In this document: in pieces, positions 1 through 7,566 of the stretch
Position numbering within the stretch: position 1 is the stretch's first letter
How the letters are laid out: every line of letters begins with the position of its first letter
Position numbers and translations under genes: made by a program
Notes under the pieces: generated by a model
What the model was told of the DNA's origin: nothing
Database searches by the model: none
Seen by the model: the letters and a program-made list of their open reading frames with translations, nothing else
DNA from: Thermogemmatispora tikiterensis
GTDB taxonomy: Bacteria > Chloroflexota > Ktedonobacteria > Ktedonobacterales > Ktedonobacteraceae
Direction: 5' to 3'
NCBI RefSeq assembly: GCF_003268475.1
Contig: NZ_MCIF01000002.1
Coordinates: 574,015-638,014, forward strand
DNA length: 64,000 nucleotides

Positions 1-19
1 TTTCACCGCAAGGGCGCTC

Positions 20-412
20 TTATCCCTGACCTGTGCTCCCCCGCAGAAGTGGGAGCGCGCGCTGCATACAGGCGATCGCCAGGAGCGTTATGAGCGAGGC
101 AAAGGTGTATACCTGCCAGTGTCCCCAGACTGTGTAGAGGTAGCCACCGATCAGCGGTCCGGCCACCCAGCCCAGAGATTGGTGGGACTGCATCGCCCCA
201 CTGACACGCCCCTGGTTCTGTTGCCCTGCTATTCCAGAGGTCAGGCCCCGCAGCGCATTTTCTACGCAGCTCCCCGCGCTGGCAAAGAGTGTAATGCCAA
301 GAAGCGCCAGTCCCGGGGTTGCCAGCCAGGGAAGGGCGCTGAGCAGAAGGTAGCTCACGCCGACCAGCAACCCCTGAACCAGGATGTCTACCGTCCCAAG
401 CACTGTCAACAC
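20..412 (-). pseudogene. MFS transporter, C-terminal remnant
   Basis: This 130-residue reading frame has four to five hydrophobic segments. It carries the stretch GRVSGAMQSHQSLGW followed by AGPLIGGYLY, which resembles the C-terminal half of DHA1-type drug:proton antiporters (usually about 400 residues). The first usable codon is a GTG, and an in-frame stop lies only four codons upstream, so the N-terminal six helices are missing. It lies directly downstream of an intact MFS gene on the same strand but is not its continuation. I read it as the decayed tail of a second exporter. A sequencing frameshift cannot be excluded from this window alone. Confidence 0.55.
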
Positions 413-501
413 AAGACTGACCTATGTGGCGGTGAAGTTGAGGCTGTCCTTGAGAGGTACTACATGGGAGAACTCGTGATCAAATACCTGGGTACGGTTA
501 A

Positions 502-1794
502 TCAGGTGTTCGCAAGATTTGACTTATCGACAGACTGAAAGTATTGTTCATCTGTTTCTGTGGCTGGTCGGTTCTGGGGATGCAGGGTCGCTCTGCGTAA
601 CATGAGCAGGGCAACCAGGCCAGCACCCATCGTGAGGATGCCAGCGAAAGTAAAGAATGACACCACTCCAAGAGCATCACCTAGTAAACTCGCGAGGAAC
701 ATGCCTCCTAACATTGTTACTGCAATAAGTGTCTCAAAGAGCGCAAGGACCCGCCCTCGGTAACTGTCAATAACGTAGTTTTGGAGGAGTGATTGTATCA
801 TTACCACAAAGCCAGCAGCGAATATCCCAGCCAGGAAAAGAAGCAGGAAAACCGATAGCAGGAACGGATAGTGAGCGGCGAGCACGATGCAGCCTCCAAT
901 AATCCAGAGGGATGTAGTAATGATATAGCCGGGACGTACATATTTACTGAGAATACTTACAATAATGGCTCCAACAAAGGTACCAACACCCTGAGCTGTA
1001 ATGAGCCAACCGTAGGTAACGGCTCCCTGGTGCATCTGCCTTTCGACGAAGACAACCATCAGGGCTGTCACCGCCCCTTGAGCGAACATTAATAAACTTA
1101 TCGTAAAGAATATCCCTTTTAGCAATGTTTCGCGTCCAACCACTCTCAGCCCATCGACCCATTCTTGCATAATACTGGCTATTTTGACCTGGATTGAATG
1201 TGCTTCAGATGAGTTTTGCTTGACGGAGCGAGGCAATACCATCAGTAAGAGAAAGAGGGCAGAGCATATATAAGTTGCGCTATCTAGTATGATGAGAGAT
1301 GCAAAGCCTAACCAGGTGAGAAGTATTCCGCCGATAAAAGGTCCAATAAGGCGAGTCAGGGCATCATTTAGGGACATGGCTGAGTTTGCAGTAACGAGAT
1401 CTTTATCTGCAACCAGCGAAGGGAGAAGCGCGTTCATCGCAGGTGTAAAAAGTTGAGAAATAACTGAATGGATTAATATCACTATATAAATGATCCAGAC
1501 TAGGTTGCTACTGTGAACAAGTAAAAGTATGCAAAGAATGGCTGCTCGTGTTAAATCTGCTACGATCATCGTCCAACGTCGATCCCAGCGATCCACAAAA
1601 ACGCCCGCGAAGGATCCCAGGGCTATGCGTGGCAGGAGTTCAAGCATAAAGCTCGCACCTGTTTGTAAAACAGAGCCTGTCAGTTGATAAATAGAAAAAG
1701 GAATGGCTATGGTCAGCAGCCAGTCGCCCGAGACAGAGATAAGCTGTCCAAACCATAAGAGCATGAAATTGCGTTGGCGAAAAAGGGAGAGCAT
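502..1794 (-). CDS. MFS exporter (MFS_3 / EntS-like)
   Basis: A 430-residue membrane protein with about 12 hydrophobic segments. It begins with FRQRNFMLLWFGQLIS, the typical opening of the MFS_3 family (enterobactin exporter EntS and macrolide-efflux-like proteins). The loop between helices 2 and 3 reads GVFVDRWDRR, the usual D-R-x-x-R motif of major facilitators. The likely role is proton-driven export of a small hydrophobic compound or siderophore; the substrate cannot be read from sequence. The ATG start is preceded by GGAGGT at good distance (about 1803-1808). A truncated MFS remnant follows on the same strand. Confidence 0.85.
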   Translation of the reverse strand: MLSLFRQRNFMLLWFGQLISVSGDWLLTIAIPFSIYQLTGSVLQTGASFMLELLPRIALGSFAGVFVDRWDRRWTMIVADLTRAAILCILLLVHSSNLVWIIYIVILIHSVISQLFTPAMNALLPSLVADKDLVTANSAMSLNDALTRLIGPFIGGILLTWLGFASLIILDSATYICSALFLLLMVLPRSVKQNSSEAHSIQVKIASIMQEWVDGLRVVGRETLLKGIFFTISLLMFAQGAVTALMVVFVERQMHQGAVTYGWLITAQGVGTFVGAIIVSILSKYVRPGYIITTSLWIIGGCIVLAAHYPFLLSVFLLLFLAGIFAAGFVVMIQSLLQNYVIDSYRGRVLALFETLIAVTMLGGMFLASLLGDALGVVSFFTFAGILTMGAGLVALLMLRRATLHPQNRPATETDEQYFQSVDKSNLANT

Positions 1795-2867
1795 ATTGCA
1801 TTACCTCCAAATGCTGTTATACTCTGCTGCTGTAGCCCTGGGCGGAAGGCTGAATCAATGGTAGCCCACTCTGGCACCTAGTTGATCGCTTTTTTCATGA
1901 CATGATGGCCTACCCTTCACTGCATAGATAGCAGCAGCTGGGTGACTTCAGGAGTGGAGATGCTTTCCACTAGGCGATCTCGTTTACAAAGAGACTTGAT
2001 ATCCTTGTGAACTACTCTGGGAGAACTCTCACTGCACCTCGATGCGCTTGCATCAGCAAAGGTATTCTCTCTCGCGAGGGGAAACACCTTCCTCCATTTC
2101 CGTGACACTCTCAAACTGTTTTAGAGCTGTTCAGAGTATACCTGAATATTCGGGAAGATACAAGGGTTTGTACAGCCCGATACAAGCAATCTTTTTGGAG
2201 AGATACATAGACCTCATCTGCAAATATTGCGTTCAACTTGCTTCTGTACTCATAGCAATTTTTGTCTGTACTGTACTGTATCCTGTGCCAGTGATGCTTG
2301 CGTCCTGGAGGCTGCGAGATAGGGCTGGGATGGCTGTAACATCTTATCTTATCTTATCTGGTGCTACGAGGTGGCGATTGTTCGTATCCCTTGGCTCCAG
2401 CCAGCTGGCCACAGCGGACTCAGCTATTTGCCGTTTTCTTATAGTAATCATCAGGAGTGGGTGAGGATAGTGACCGCTGGCAAGGGCTTATCTGCCCGTC
2501 TAGTGAGGGGCGTTTCCCTCGTGAGGATGAGGGCTTGCTGCTGCGGGCGGCCTATACTCGAGGCAGGGGAAAGCCGATGGGCCTGTGCCAGAACGAGTGG
2601 TTCCAGGGCGTGTGCCAGCAGGATGCTGCTGACGCAGCTCCAGGCCAGTAGCACGAAGAGCCAGGTGCCTCAGCCGCTTTCCTGCGAGGTCCCCGGCAGC
2701 AGAGGCCCGAGAGAGGAGCATTCCACATTGAACTGGGTTGCGAGGGTAGGTGAGTGGCTCAGCTGCGTCCTGAGCTGCAGCGTCTCCAGCCAGCAAAGAG
2801 GGCCTGTCTGTGCCCTGTCAGGAGCAGAGCAGACAGACAAGCCCCCTCTCTCTGGAGAGAGACGTTC
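1795..2867. other. About 1 kb without a convincing gene
   Basis: Several short reading frames (65-210 codons) overlap here on both strands. None has a recognisable domain, a good ribosome site or an even hydrophobicity pattern. Base composition at about 2150-2370 is more A+T-rich than the flanks, with short tandem units such as TCTTA repeats near 2341. A short stem (TCTCTCT/AGAGAGA, about 2845-2860) follows the stop of the EIIC gene but has no T-run. I see no tRNA, repeat array or transposase fragment. Confidence 0.5.
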
Positions 2868-4295
2868 TCAGGCGGTCGTCTCGGCGGTTGCCTGCGCCGT
2901 TTCAGGCGTCTCCTCCTGTGGTCCACTGCGCGGCGTAATGCGCAGCGTCACGAACGAGGCCAGGGCCAGCAGCACAATGGTCAGCACCACCACCACGGCA
3001 TAGGAGCCGAAGAAGCCCGCCTTGGCTCCCAGCCCCGTAATGATGCCCGCCAGGCAGAAGTCGGTATCCCCGAAGGTCGTGTTGGCCAGGCCGAACGATC
3101 CCATGAAGGCCAGTAGCAAGGCTGGCAGGAGCGTAATCAGCAGACCATTGATGAAGGCGCCGACGGCGGCTCCCAACCAGCCGCCGGTGGAATTGCCGTA
3201 GACGCCAGAGGTGCCGCCATCGAAGAAGTGGGGCACCATACCGGGAATAATCAGGGCCAGGCCCAGCGGTCCCATCAAAAACAGACCTACGATACCACCC
3301 AGCAAGCTCATGATGAAGCCAATCAAGACCGCGTTAGGCGCAAAGGGGAAAGTCGTCGGGCAATCCAGGGCGGGCAGAGCGTTGGGTACCACTTTCTCCG
3401 CAATTCCGCGGAAGGCGGGCACAATCTCCGCCAGGATCATGCGCACACCGACCAGGATAATGGCCACGCCCGCCCCGAAGGTCAGAGCCTGGGTCAAGGC
3501 ATACATGATATAGTTCCCGCCACCCGCAGCCTGCGCCAGCGCCGCTGGTCCAGCAATAATGGCCAGGACCAGATAAATAATCACCATTGTCAGCGTGGTC
3601 ATCACCAGCGAGTCGCGGAGGAAAGAGAGCCCCTCTGGCACAGCCAGATCCTCGGCGCTGGCCCGCGGGGCCCCCAGGCGGCGCACCAGCTTGCCCACCA
3701 GTCCCGACGTAATATAACCGAACGTATTGAAGTGACCCAAGGCGAAGCCGGCATCGCGTGTCACCTTGCGCGTAAAGGGATGGACCAGGGCCGGCATCAC
3801 CGTCCCAATTGTTCCCAGCATCAGCGCGCCCAGTATGACCTGATGGACGCCCGTGATGCCCGCGCTACCCAGAACCACGGCCAGCACCGTGGCCATGTAG
3901 AAGAGATGATGACCGGTCAGAAAGACAAACTTCACCGGGGTCAGGCGCGCTAAAATCAGGTTGACCAGAAAACCGAACGCCATGATGAGCGCCGTTGGTG
4001 CGCCGAAGGCCTTTTGGGCCAGACTGACAATTGCCTCGTTGGTTGGTACCACACCCTGCAGGTGGAAGCCTGCCTGCACCATCGTTCCCAGCGGCGCCAG
4101 CGCTCCAATCAAAATAGTGGCTCCGCCTGTCAGAATCAAAAAGCCCACGATGGTCTTGAGCGTTCCTGCAATCAATTCGCTTACGGGGCGCCGTAGCACC
4201 AGTAAACCCAGCAGGGCAATCAATCCCACCAGCAGCGGTGGCTTGCTCAAAATCTCCGAGACAATGAACTGAACGATCGCAAGCACAATGTTCAT
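2868..4295 (-). CDS. ulaA: PTS ascorbate-type EIIC permease (UlaA/SgaT family)
   Basis: A 475-residue polytopic protein that aligns by eye along its length with E. coli UlaA (465 residues). Shared stretches include the N-terminal PLL.G segment, FLTGHH near residue 125 (LTGH in UlaA), GFALGHFNTFGY near 180, and FAPNAVLIGF near 320. It should form the membrane channel that imports L-ascorbate or a related acid sugar with phosphorylation. The RBS GAAGGA precedes the ATG. It is the last gene of a leftward operon after the EIIA and EIIB genes, 117 bases after EIIB. The substrate is inferred from the family only; relatives of unknown specificity exist. Confidence 0.88.
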   Translation of the reverse strand: MNIVLAIVQFIVSEILSKPPLLVGLIALLGLLVLRRPVSELIAGTLKTIVGFLILTGGATILIGALAPLGTMVQAGFHLQGVVPTNEAIVSLAQKAFGAPTALIMAFGFLVNLILARLTPVKFVFLTGHHLFYMATVLAVVLGSAGITGVHQVILGALMLGTIGTVMPALVHPFTRKVTRDAGFALGHFNTFGYITSGLVGKLVRRLGAPRASAEDLAVPEGLSFLRDSLVMTTLTMVIIYLVLAIIAGPAALAQAAGGGNYIMYALTQALTFGAGVAIILVGVRMILAEIVPAFRGIAEKVVPNALPALDCPTTFPFAPNAVLIGFIMSLLGGIVGLFLMGPLGLALIIPGMVPHFFDGGTSGVYGNSTGGWLGAAVGAFINGLLITLLPALLLAFMGSFGLANTTFGDTDFCLAGIITGLGAKAGFFGSYAVVVVLTIVLLALASFVTLRITPRSGPQEETPETAQATAETTA

Positions 4296-4412
4296 CGTTC
4301 ACCATCCTTCTTCTGGCTGGCTAGCTAACGAGTGAGCCTGGAGGTCTCTCTCCAGGCCACAACAGTGCTTGTTCGCTGAAGACACCTGCTCGCGCTGAGT
4401 TGAGCCTCAGCA

Positions 4413-4685
4413 TCAGCTGCCTTTCACCAAGGGCAGCAGCTTCTCTTTCATCTCCTTTCGATCGACATAGTTCTTGATGACGACGATAGGGATGCCTCTA
4501 TCGGCTAACAGGCGCGCAAATTCGGCGGAAGTGACAATAATGTCAGCCTGCTCCGAGCGCGCAGTCCCGATATCGCTGACGACAACCTGGGCCTTGAGAC
4601 CGGCAGCCTTGAGAACGTCCTCGATGGTCATGCGCAGAACCAGGCTGCTGCCAAATCCCATGCCACAGACAGCTAAGATCTTCAC
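4413..4685 (-). CDS. ulaB: PTS ascorbate-type EIIB component
   Basis: A 90-residue cytosolic EIIB of the SgaB/UlaB type. The phosphocysteine loop is ILAVCGMGFGSS, with Cys7 as the phosphate carrier between EIIA and the sugar. Length matches the family (about 100 residues). The start is GTG, preceded by AGGGGGA. It sits 38 bases after EIIA and 117 bases before EIIC on the same strand, giving the order EIIA-EIIB-EIIC. Confidence 0.9.
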   Translation of the reverse strand: MKILAVCGMGFGSSLVLRMTIEDVLKAAGLKAQVVVSDIGTARSEQADIIVTSAEFARLLADRGIPIVVIKNYVDRKEMKEKLLPLVKGS

Positions 4686-4723
4686 AGTGCATTCCCCCTG
4701 ATCAGCTCAGGCGCCTTCGCTCA

Positions 4724-5200
4724 CTAAGCGGGCGACGCAGCCGCAATGATGTGCATCACTTCCTCGGCGGAGGTACTGGCCTGAATCGCTGAGAGCGCCT
4801 GCTCATTCGCCAAGAGTTGGGTCAGCATGGTGAGTGCCTCCAGGTGTTTCTGACGGTCAACCGCGCCGAAGGCAATGGCGATCTTCACCGGATCATTGTC
4901 CTCGTTGCCAAAGGACACGGGAGGCTCCAGCGTCAGCAGACTCATGCAGGGACGTTTCACGCCATCGCTCGGGCGCGCATGTAAGAGCGCCACGCCAGGC
5001 ACAATCACCATATAGGGGCCGTAGGTCTGCAGGGCCTGCTGCATGGCCTCGATGTAGCGCTCCTCGATAGCTCCGCTGACCAGCAACAATTGACCAGCCT
5101 CGTGGATGACCTGCCCCGGATCGCTGGCGGCGACATGCAGGCGAATGGTGGCGGGCGTCAGCAAATCTTTGAGCTGAAATGGCGCGTCTGATGAAGCCAC
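4724..5200 (-). CDS. ulaC: PTS EIIA of the fructose/mannitol superfamily (UlaC-like)
   Basis: EIIA domain of about 150 residues. The active-site region PGVALLHARP carries the histidine that accepts phosphate from HPr. The neighbouring stretch GNEDNDPVKIAIAFGAVD matches the UlaC pattern (HDDNDPVDI). An upstream in-frame GTG at 5272 would give 182 residues, but residues before FQLKDLL match nothing. I prefer the GTG at 5200 because GGAGA lies eight bases upstream and the resulting 158 residues fit UlaC (about 154). It is the first gene of the leftward operon, behind a leader of roughly 290 bases. Confidence 0.85.
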   Translation of the reverse strand: MASSDAPFQLKDLLTPATIRLHVAASDPGQVIHEAGQLLLVSGAIEERYIEAMQQALQTYGPYMVIVPGVALLHARPSDGVKRPCMSLLTLEPPVSFGNEDNDPVKIAIAFGAVDRQKHLEALTMLTQLLANEQALSAIQASTSAEEVMHIIAAASPA

Positions 5201-5499
5201 AGCGGATCTCTCCAGAGTCGGGAGGGCGGGCAAGGCGACGCGCTGCGCTGATCGCCGCGGCTCTCGTCTCACTCGCCTACTCTTGTTCTGCGCTGGCTCT
5301 TCCGTCTATCCGGCCTCGATCGGCCCTGAGCAGCAGAGATCTCTCGCCGCGCCGTCGGACCTGACTGACGCGCCAGGTACCAGGTGGGCGCCTTGTAGAG
5401 CTGAGGCCTGGCCGACGCCGTCCTGACTCAGCGAAGCCGCTGCCGCTCTGCCCTCCCCTGAACTGGACCCGGGTAGGACGGAAGAGCCTGCTTGCTACT

Positions 5500-5530
5500 A
5501 GGATAAACTTTGCCGTCGTGTGAAAGTCAA
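5500..5530 (-). promoter_or_regulatory. MerR-type promoter for the EIIA-EIIB-EIIC operon
   Basis: On the minus strand there is a -35 element TTGACT (5525-5530) and a -10 element TATCCT (5500-5505), separated by 19 bases instead of the usual 17. Overlong spacers of 19-20 bases are the hallmark of promoters activated by MerR-family regulators, and a MerR gene diverges from here. The element is a near-mirror copy of the one at 5671-5701. Confidence 0.75.
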
Positions 5531-5614
5531 GCGGTTGCCTGGTTCTTTCCTCTTCTTCGGATCGCCACTACTGGCCCGGAGTCAGCCGTCGGCGCAGCGG
5601 AGAGGAGAGCCGGC

Positions 5615-5658
5615 GCCAGTGGCAGAGCTGCGTCGGCTCCGGCTGCTCTGCCACTGGC
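5615..5658. repeat. 14-bp perfect inverted repeat between the divergent PTS promoters
   Basis: GCCAGTGGCAGAGC at 5615-5628 is repeated as its exact reverse complement at 5645-5658, with a 16-base loop. It lies between the two back-to-back promoters, upstream of both. It would therefore be outside both transcripts and more likely a protein site or DNA cruciform than an RNA terminator. Confidence 0.6.
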
Positions 5659-5670
5659 TCTACCCTTACC

Positions 5671-5701
5671 TTGACTTTCACGTCGCGGCAATGTTTATCC
5701 T
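5671..5701 (+). promoter_or_regulatory. MerR-type promoter for merR-EIIA-ptsH-ptsI
   Basis: A -35 element TTGACT (5671-5676) and -10 element TATCCT (5696-5701) are separated by 19 bases. The spacer shares TTCAC, CGGCAA and GTT in the same positions with the opposing promoter at 5500-5530. Transcription would start near 5708 and run into the regulator gene. This arrangement predicts autoregulation by the MerR protein together with co-activation of both PTS arms. Confidence 0.75.
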
Positions 5702-5784
5702 AGAGGGAGGAGAAGCGCCTGAGCTCTCTATGGATGCCAGGTCAACGCGCCTCCTCAGAGACGAGGAAGGAGGGGAGCAAGCTG

Positions 5785-6720
5785 GTGCTCAAGATCAGCG
5801 ATTTTGCCAGGCTCGGGCAGGTCTCTATGCGGACCCTGCGCTACTACGACGAGATCGGATTGCTTAAGCCGGTGCAGGTTGATACCCTCACGGGATACCG
5901 CTACTACGCCGTTGAACAGCTCACGCGCCTTCATCGCATCCTCGATCTCAAGGAGATGGGTTTTGAACTTGCTCAGATCGTCCAGTTGCTGGACGAGCAG
6001 GTGACCCCTGAGCAGCTGCGCGCCGTGCTCCAGCAGCGGCTCGCAGAGGTTCAGCAGCAGATTCTCATCGAGCAAGAGCGGCAGGCGCGTATCGAGGCCC
6101 GTCTCAAACAGCTTGTGCTCGATGGCCAGCAGATCAGTTACGAGGTCGTACTGAAGCGTCTCAAGCCGCAGCTGGTGGCCGTCAGCCGTACCACCGCTCC
6201 CGGTGTCGCGCTCCAACTGCGCTTTGCCAGGCAGATGTTGCAGTTTCTAAAGGACAGCGGAGTGAAGCCGGGCGAGCATATCCTGCTATTGACGCTGGAT
6301 GCCAACGGCGGAGAAGGCGAGGGAAGCATTGTGGAGGTGGCCATCCCGGTCGAAGGCTCCTCGCTCGGCAATATTGTCGAGCGCAGCGGCGGCCACATCA
6401 CCATTCGCGAGCTGCCGGCGGTCACTGCCGCCACCCTGCTGTACCGGGGAGACCCTTATGGCCTGAGCGAGGTCTACCAGTCGCTGGCTACCTGGATTGA
6501 GGCACATGGCTATGCTGTCGCTGGTCCCTACCGTCATCTGCTCCTGCAATACGGAGATGAGCCGGAGGACTGTCTGACCGAGGTTCAGCTCCCGGTCGAG
6601 CGCAAAGAGGGAGGAACCAGTCGGCTCTTCTTCCATAGCGGCAGACGTCCGGCAGGGACAGAGAGCGGAGAGAAGGGGGCAGGCCGGAGCTGCCCACCTG
6701 TGGCCTCTCTCAAAGCGTGA
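5785..6720 (+). CDS. MerR-family regulator with GyrI-like effector domain (BmrR type)
   Basis: About 311 residues. An N-terminal winged HTH reads ISDFARLGQVSMRTLRYYD with GYRYY following, typical of MerR proteins. A dimerisation coiled coil spans roughly residues 75-125. A C-terminal GyrI/BmrR-like effector domain (about 130-280) ends in the LTEVQLPVE strand. An ATG at 5734 would add 17 residues, but GTG 5785 has GGAGGGG nine bases upstream and starts directly before the HTH. The gene is divergent from the EIIA-B-C operon and leads the EIIA-HPr-EI operon. It probably activates both 19-bp-spacer promoters by DNA unwinding when ligand binds. The ligand is unknown. Confidence 0.88.
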   Translation: MLKISDFARLGQVSMRTLRYYDEIGLLKPVQVDTLTGYRYYAVEQLTRLHRILDLKEMGFELAQIVQLLDEQVTPEQLRAVLQQRLAEVQQQILIEQERQARIEARLKQLVLDGQQISYEVVLKRLKPQLVAVSRTTAPGVALQLRFARQMLQFLKDSGVKPGEHILLLTLDANGGEGEGSIVEVAIPVEGSSLGNIVERSGGHITIRELPAVTAATLLYRGDPYGLSEVYQSLATWIEAHGYAVAGPYRHLLLQYGDEPEDCLTEVQLPVERKEGGTSRLFFHSGRRPAGTESGEKGAGRSCPPVASLKA

Positions 6721-6798
6721 GGCAGGTGTTCATGTGATTGCTGAGGCTTCTTCATGGGCTGTGCCTCTGGGCAGCCTTGAGAAGAGAGGAATGGCTGC

Positions 6799-7200
6799 GT
6801 GATCGGTGTCGTCCTTGTTTCACATGGCTCGTTAGCCGCCGGATTAAAGGATGCGGTGGAGATGATCGCTGGCCCCCAGGAGCACTTCGTGGCCATTGGC
6901 ATGCCCGCTGGTGGCTCTCTAGAACAGCTCAAACGGGAGGTCGAAGCCGCGGTTCACAAGGTGATGTGCGATGGCGAGGTGCTCATCCTCATCGATATCC
7001 TGGGAGGCAATCCGGCCAGCGCCTCCCTGCAATTGGCGCTGCAAGGGACGCAAGTCATCTGCGGCGTCAATCTTCCCATGCTACTGGAAATTCTTGTGCA
7101 ACGAGAATATATGAGCTTGCGCGATCTCACGCCTATCGCCATTCAGGCTGCGAAAGAAGGCGTGATTAATCTTACCCAGCGCCTGGCTGATCGTGGATAG
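6799..7200 (+). CDS. PTS EIIA of the mannose family (stand-alone)
   Basis: A 133-residue single-domain protein. VVLVSHGSLAAG near residue 5 holds the phosphorylatable histidine (His9). ILIDILGGNPASAS and VICGVNLPMLLE match the EIIA-Man consensus (WGGSPFNAA and AGVNIPMLVE). It lacks the long insertions of DhaM. No mannose-type EIIB, EIIC or EIID is present in the window, so it is an orphan domain next to HPr and EI. It could be a regulatory phosphocarrier or serve a permease encoded elsewhere. The start is GTG behind GAGAGGA; the HPr gene follows after 51 bases. Confidence 0.87.
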   Translation: MIGVVLVSHGSLAAGLKDAVEMIAGPQEHFVAIGMPAGGSLEQLKREVEAAVHKVMCDGEVLILIDILGGNPASASLQLALQGTQVICGVNLPMLLEILVQREYMSLRDLTPIAIQAAKEGVINLTQRLADRG

Positions 7201-7251
7201 TGGCCTCCAACGGCCTCGGATCAGTCCAGCTGAGCAGGAAAGGGGATAGGT

Positions 7252-7566
7252 TTGGCTGCATCAACAGAAGTAGTTGTTGCCTATCGTGACGGCCTGCATG
7301 CCCGTCCAGCCACGCTGCTGGCGAAAACAGCAGCGGCCTTCTCGTCGACAATCACCATTGAAAACCTGACGCAAGGTAGCAAGCCGGTCAATGCCAAAAG
7401 CCCACTGACGGTCTTGTCGATCGGCATCCAGCGCCATGATCGGCTGCGCATCGCTGCCGAGGGGGCCGACGAACAGGAGGCCGTAGAGACCATTGCCCGG
7501 CTCATCGCCAGCAATTTCGGCGAAGCCGAGGAGGCTGAGCAGCAGGAGCAAGTAAGCAATGAGTGA
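7252..7566 (+). CDS. ptsH: Phosphocarrier protein HPr
   Basis: A 104-residue HPr-family protein. The active-site motif GLHARPA carries the histidine that accepts phosphate from Enzyme I. The regulatory-serine region reads NAKSPLTVLSIG, matching the K-S-[IL] pattern around Ser46 of Gram-positive HPr, so serine phosphorylation is possible. The C-terminus has an extra acidic/Gln-rich tail of about 15 residues. The start is TTG with AAGGGG upstream. Its last eight bases overlap ptsI, indicating translational coupling. Confidence 0.93.
   Translation: MAASTEVVVAYRDGLHARPATLLAKTAAAFSSTITIENLTQGSKPVNAKSPLTVLSIGIQRHDRLRIAAEGADEQEAVETIARLIASNFGEAEEAEQQEQVSNE

Noticed and set aside
2371..3003. Plus-strand frame of about 210 codons overlapping the EIIC end
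   Set aside because: There is no recognisable domain, and its 3' part is antisense to the EIIC gene; composition is Ser/Cys/Arg-rich without structure.
5734..5784. ATG 5734 as start of the MerR gene
   Set aside because: No ribosome site at the right distance; the GTG at 5785 has one and begins the conserved domain.
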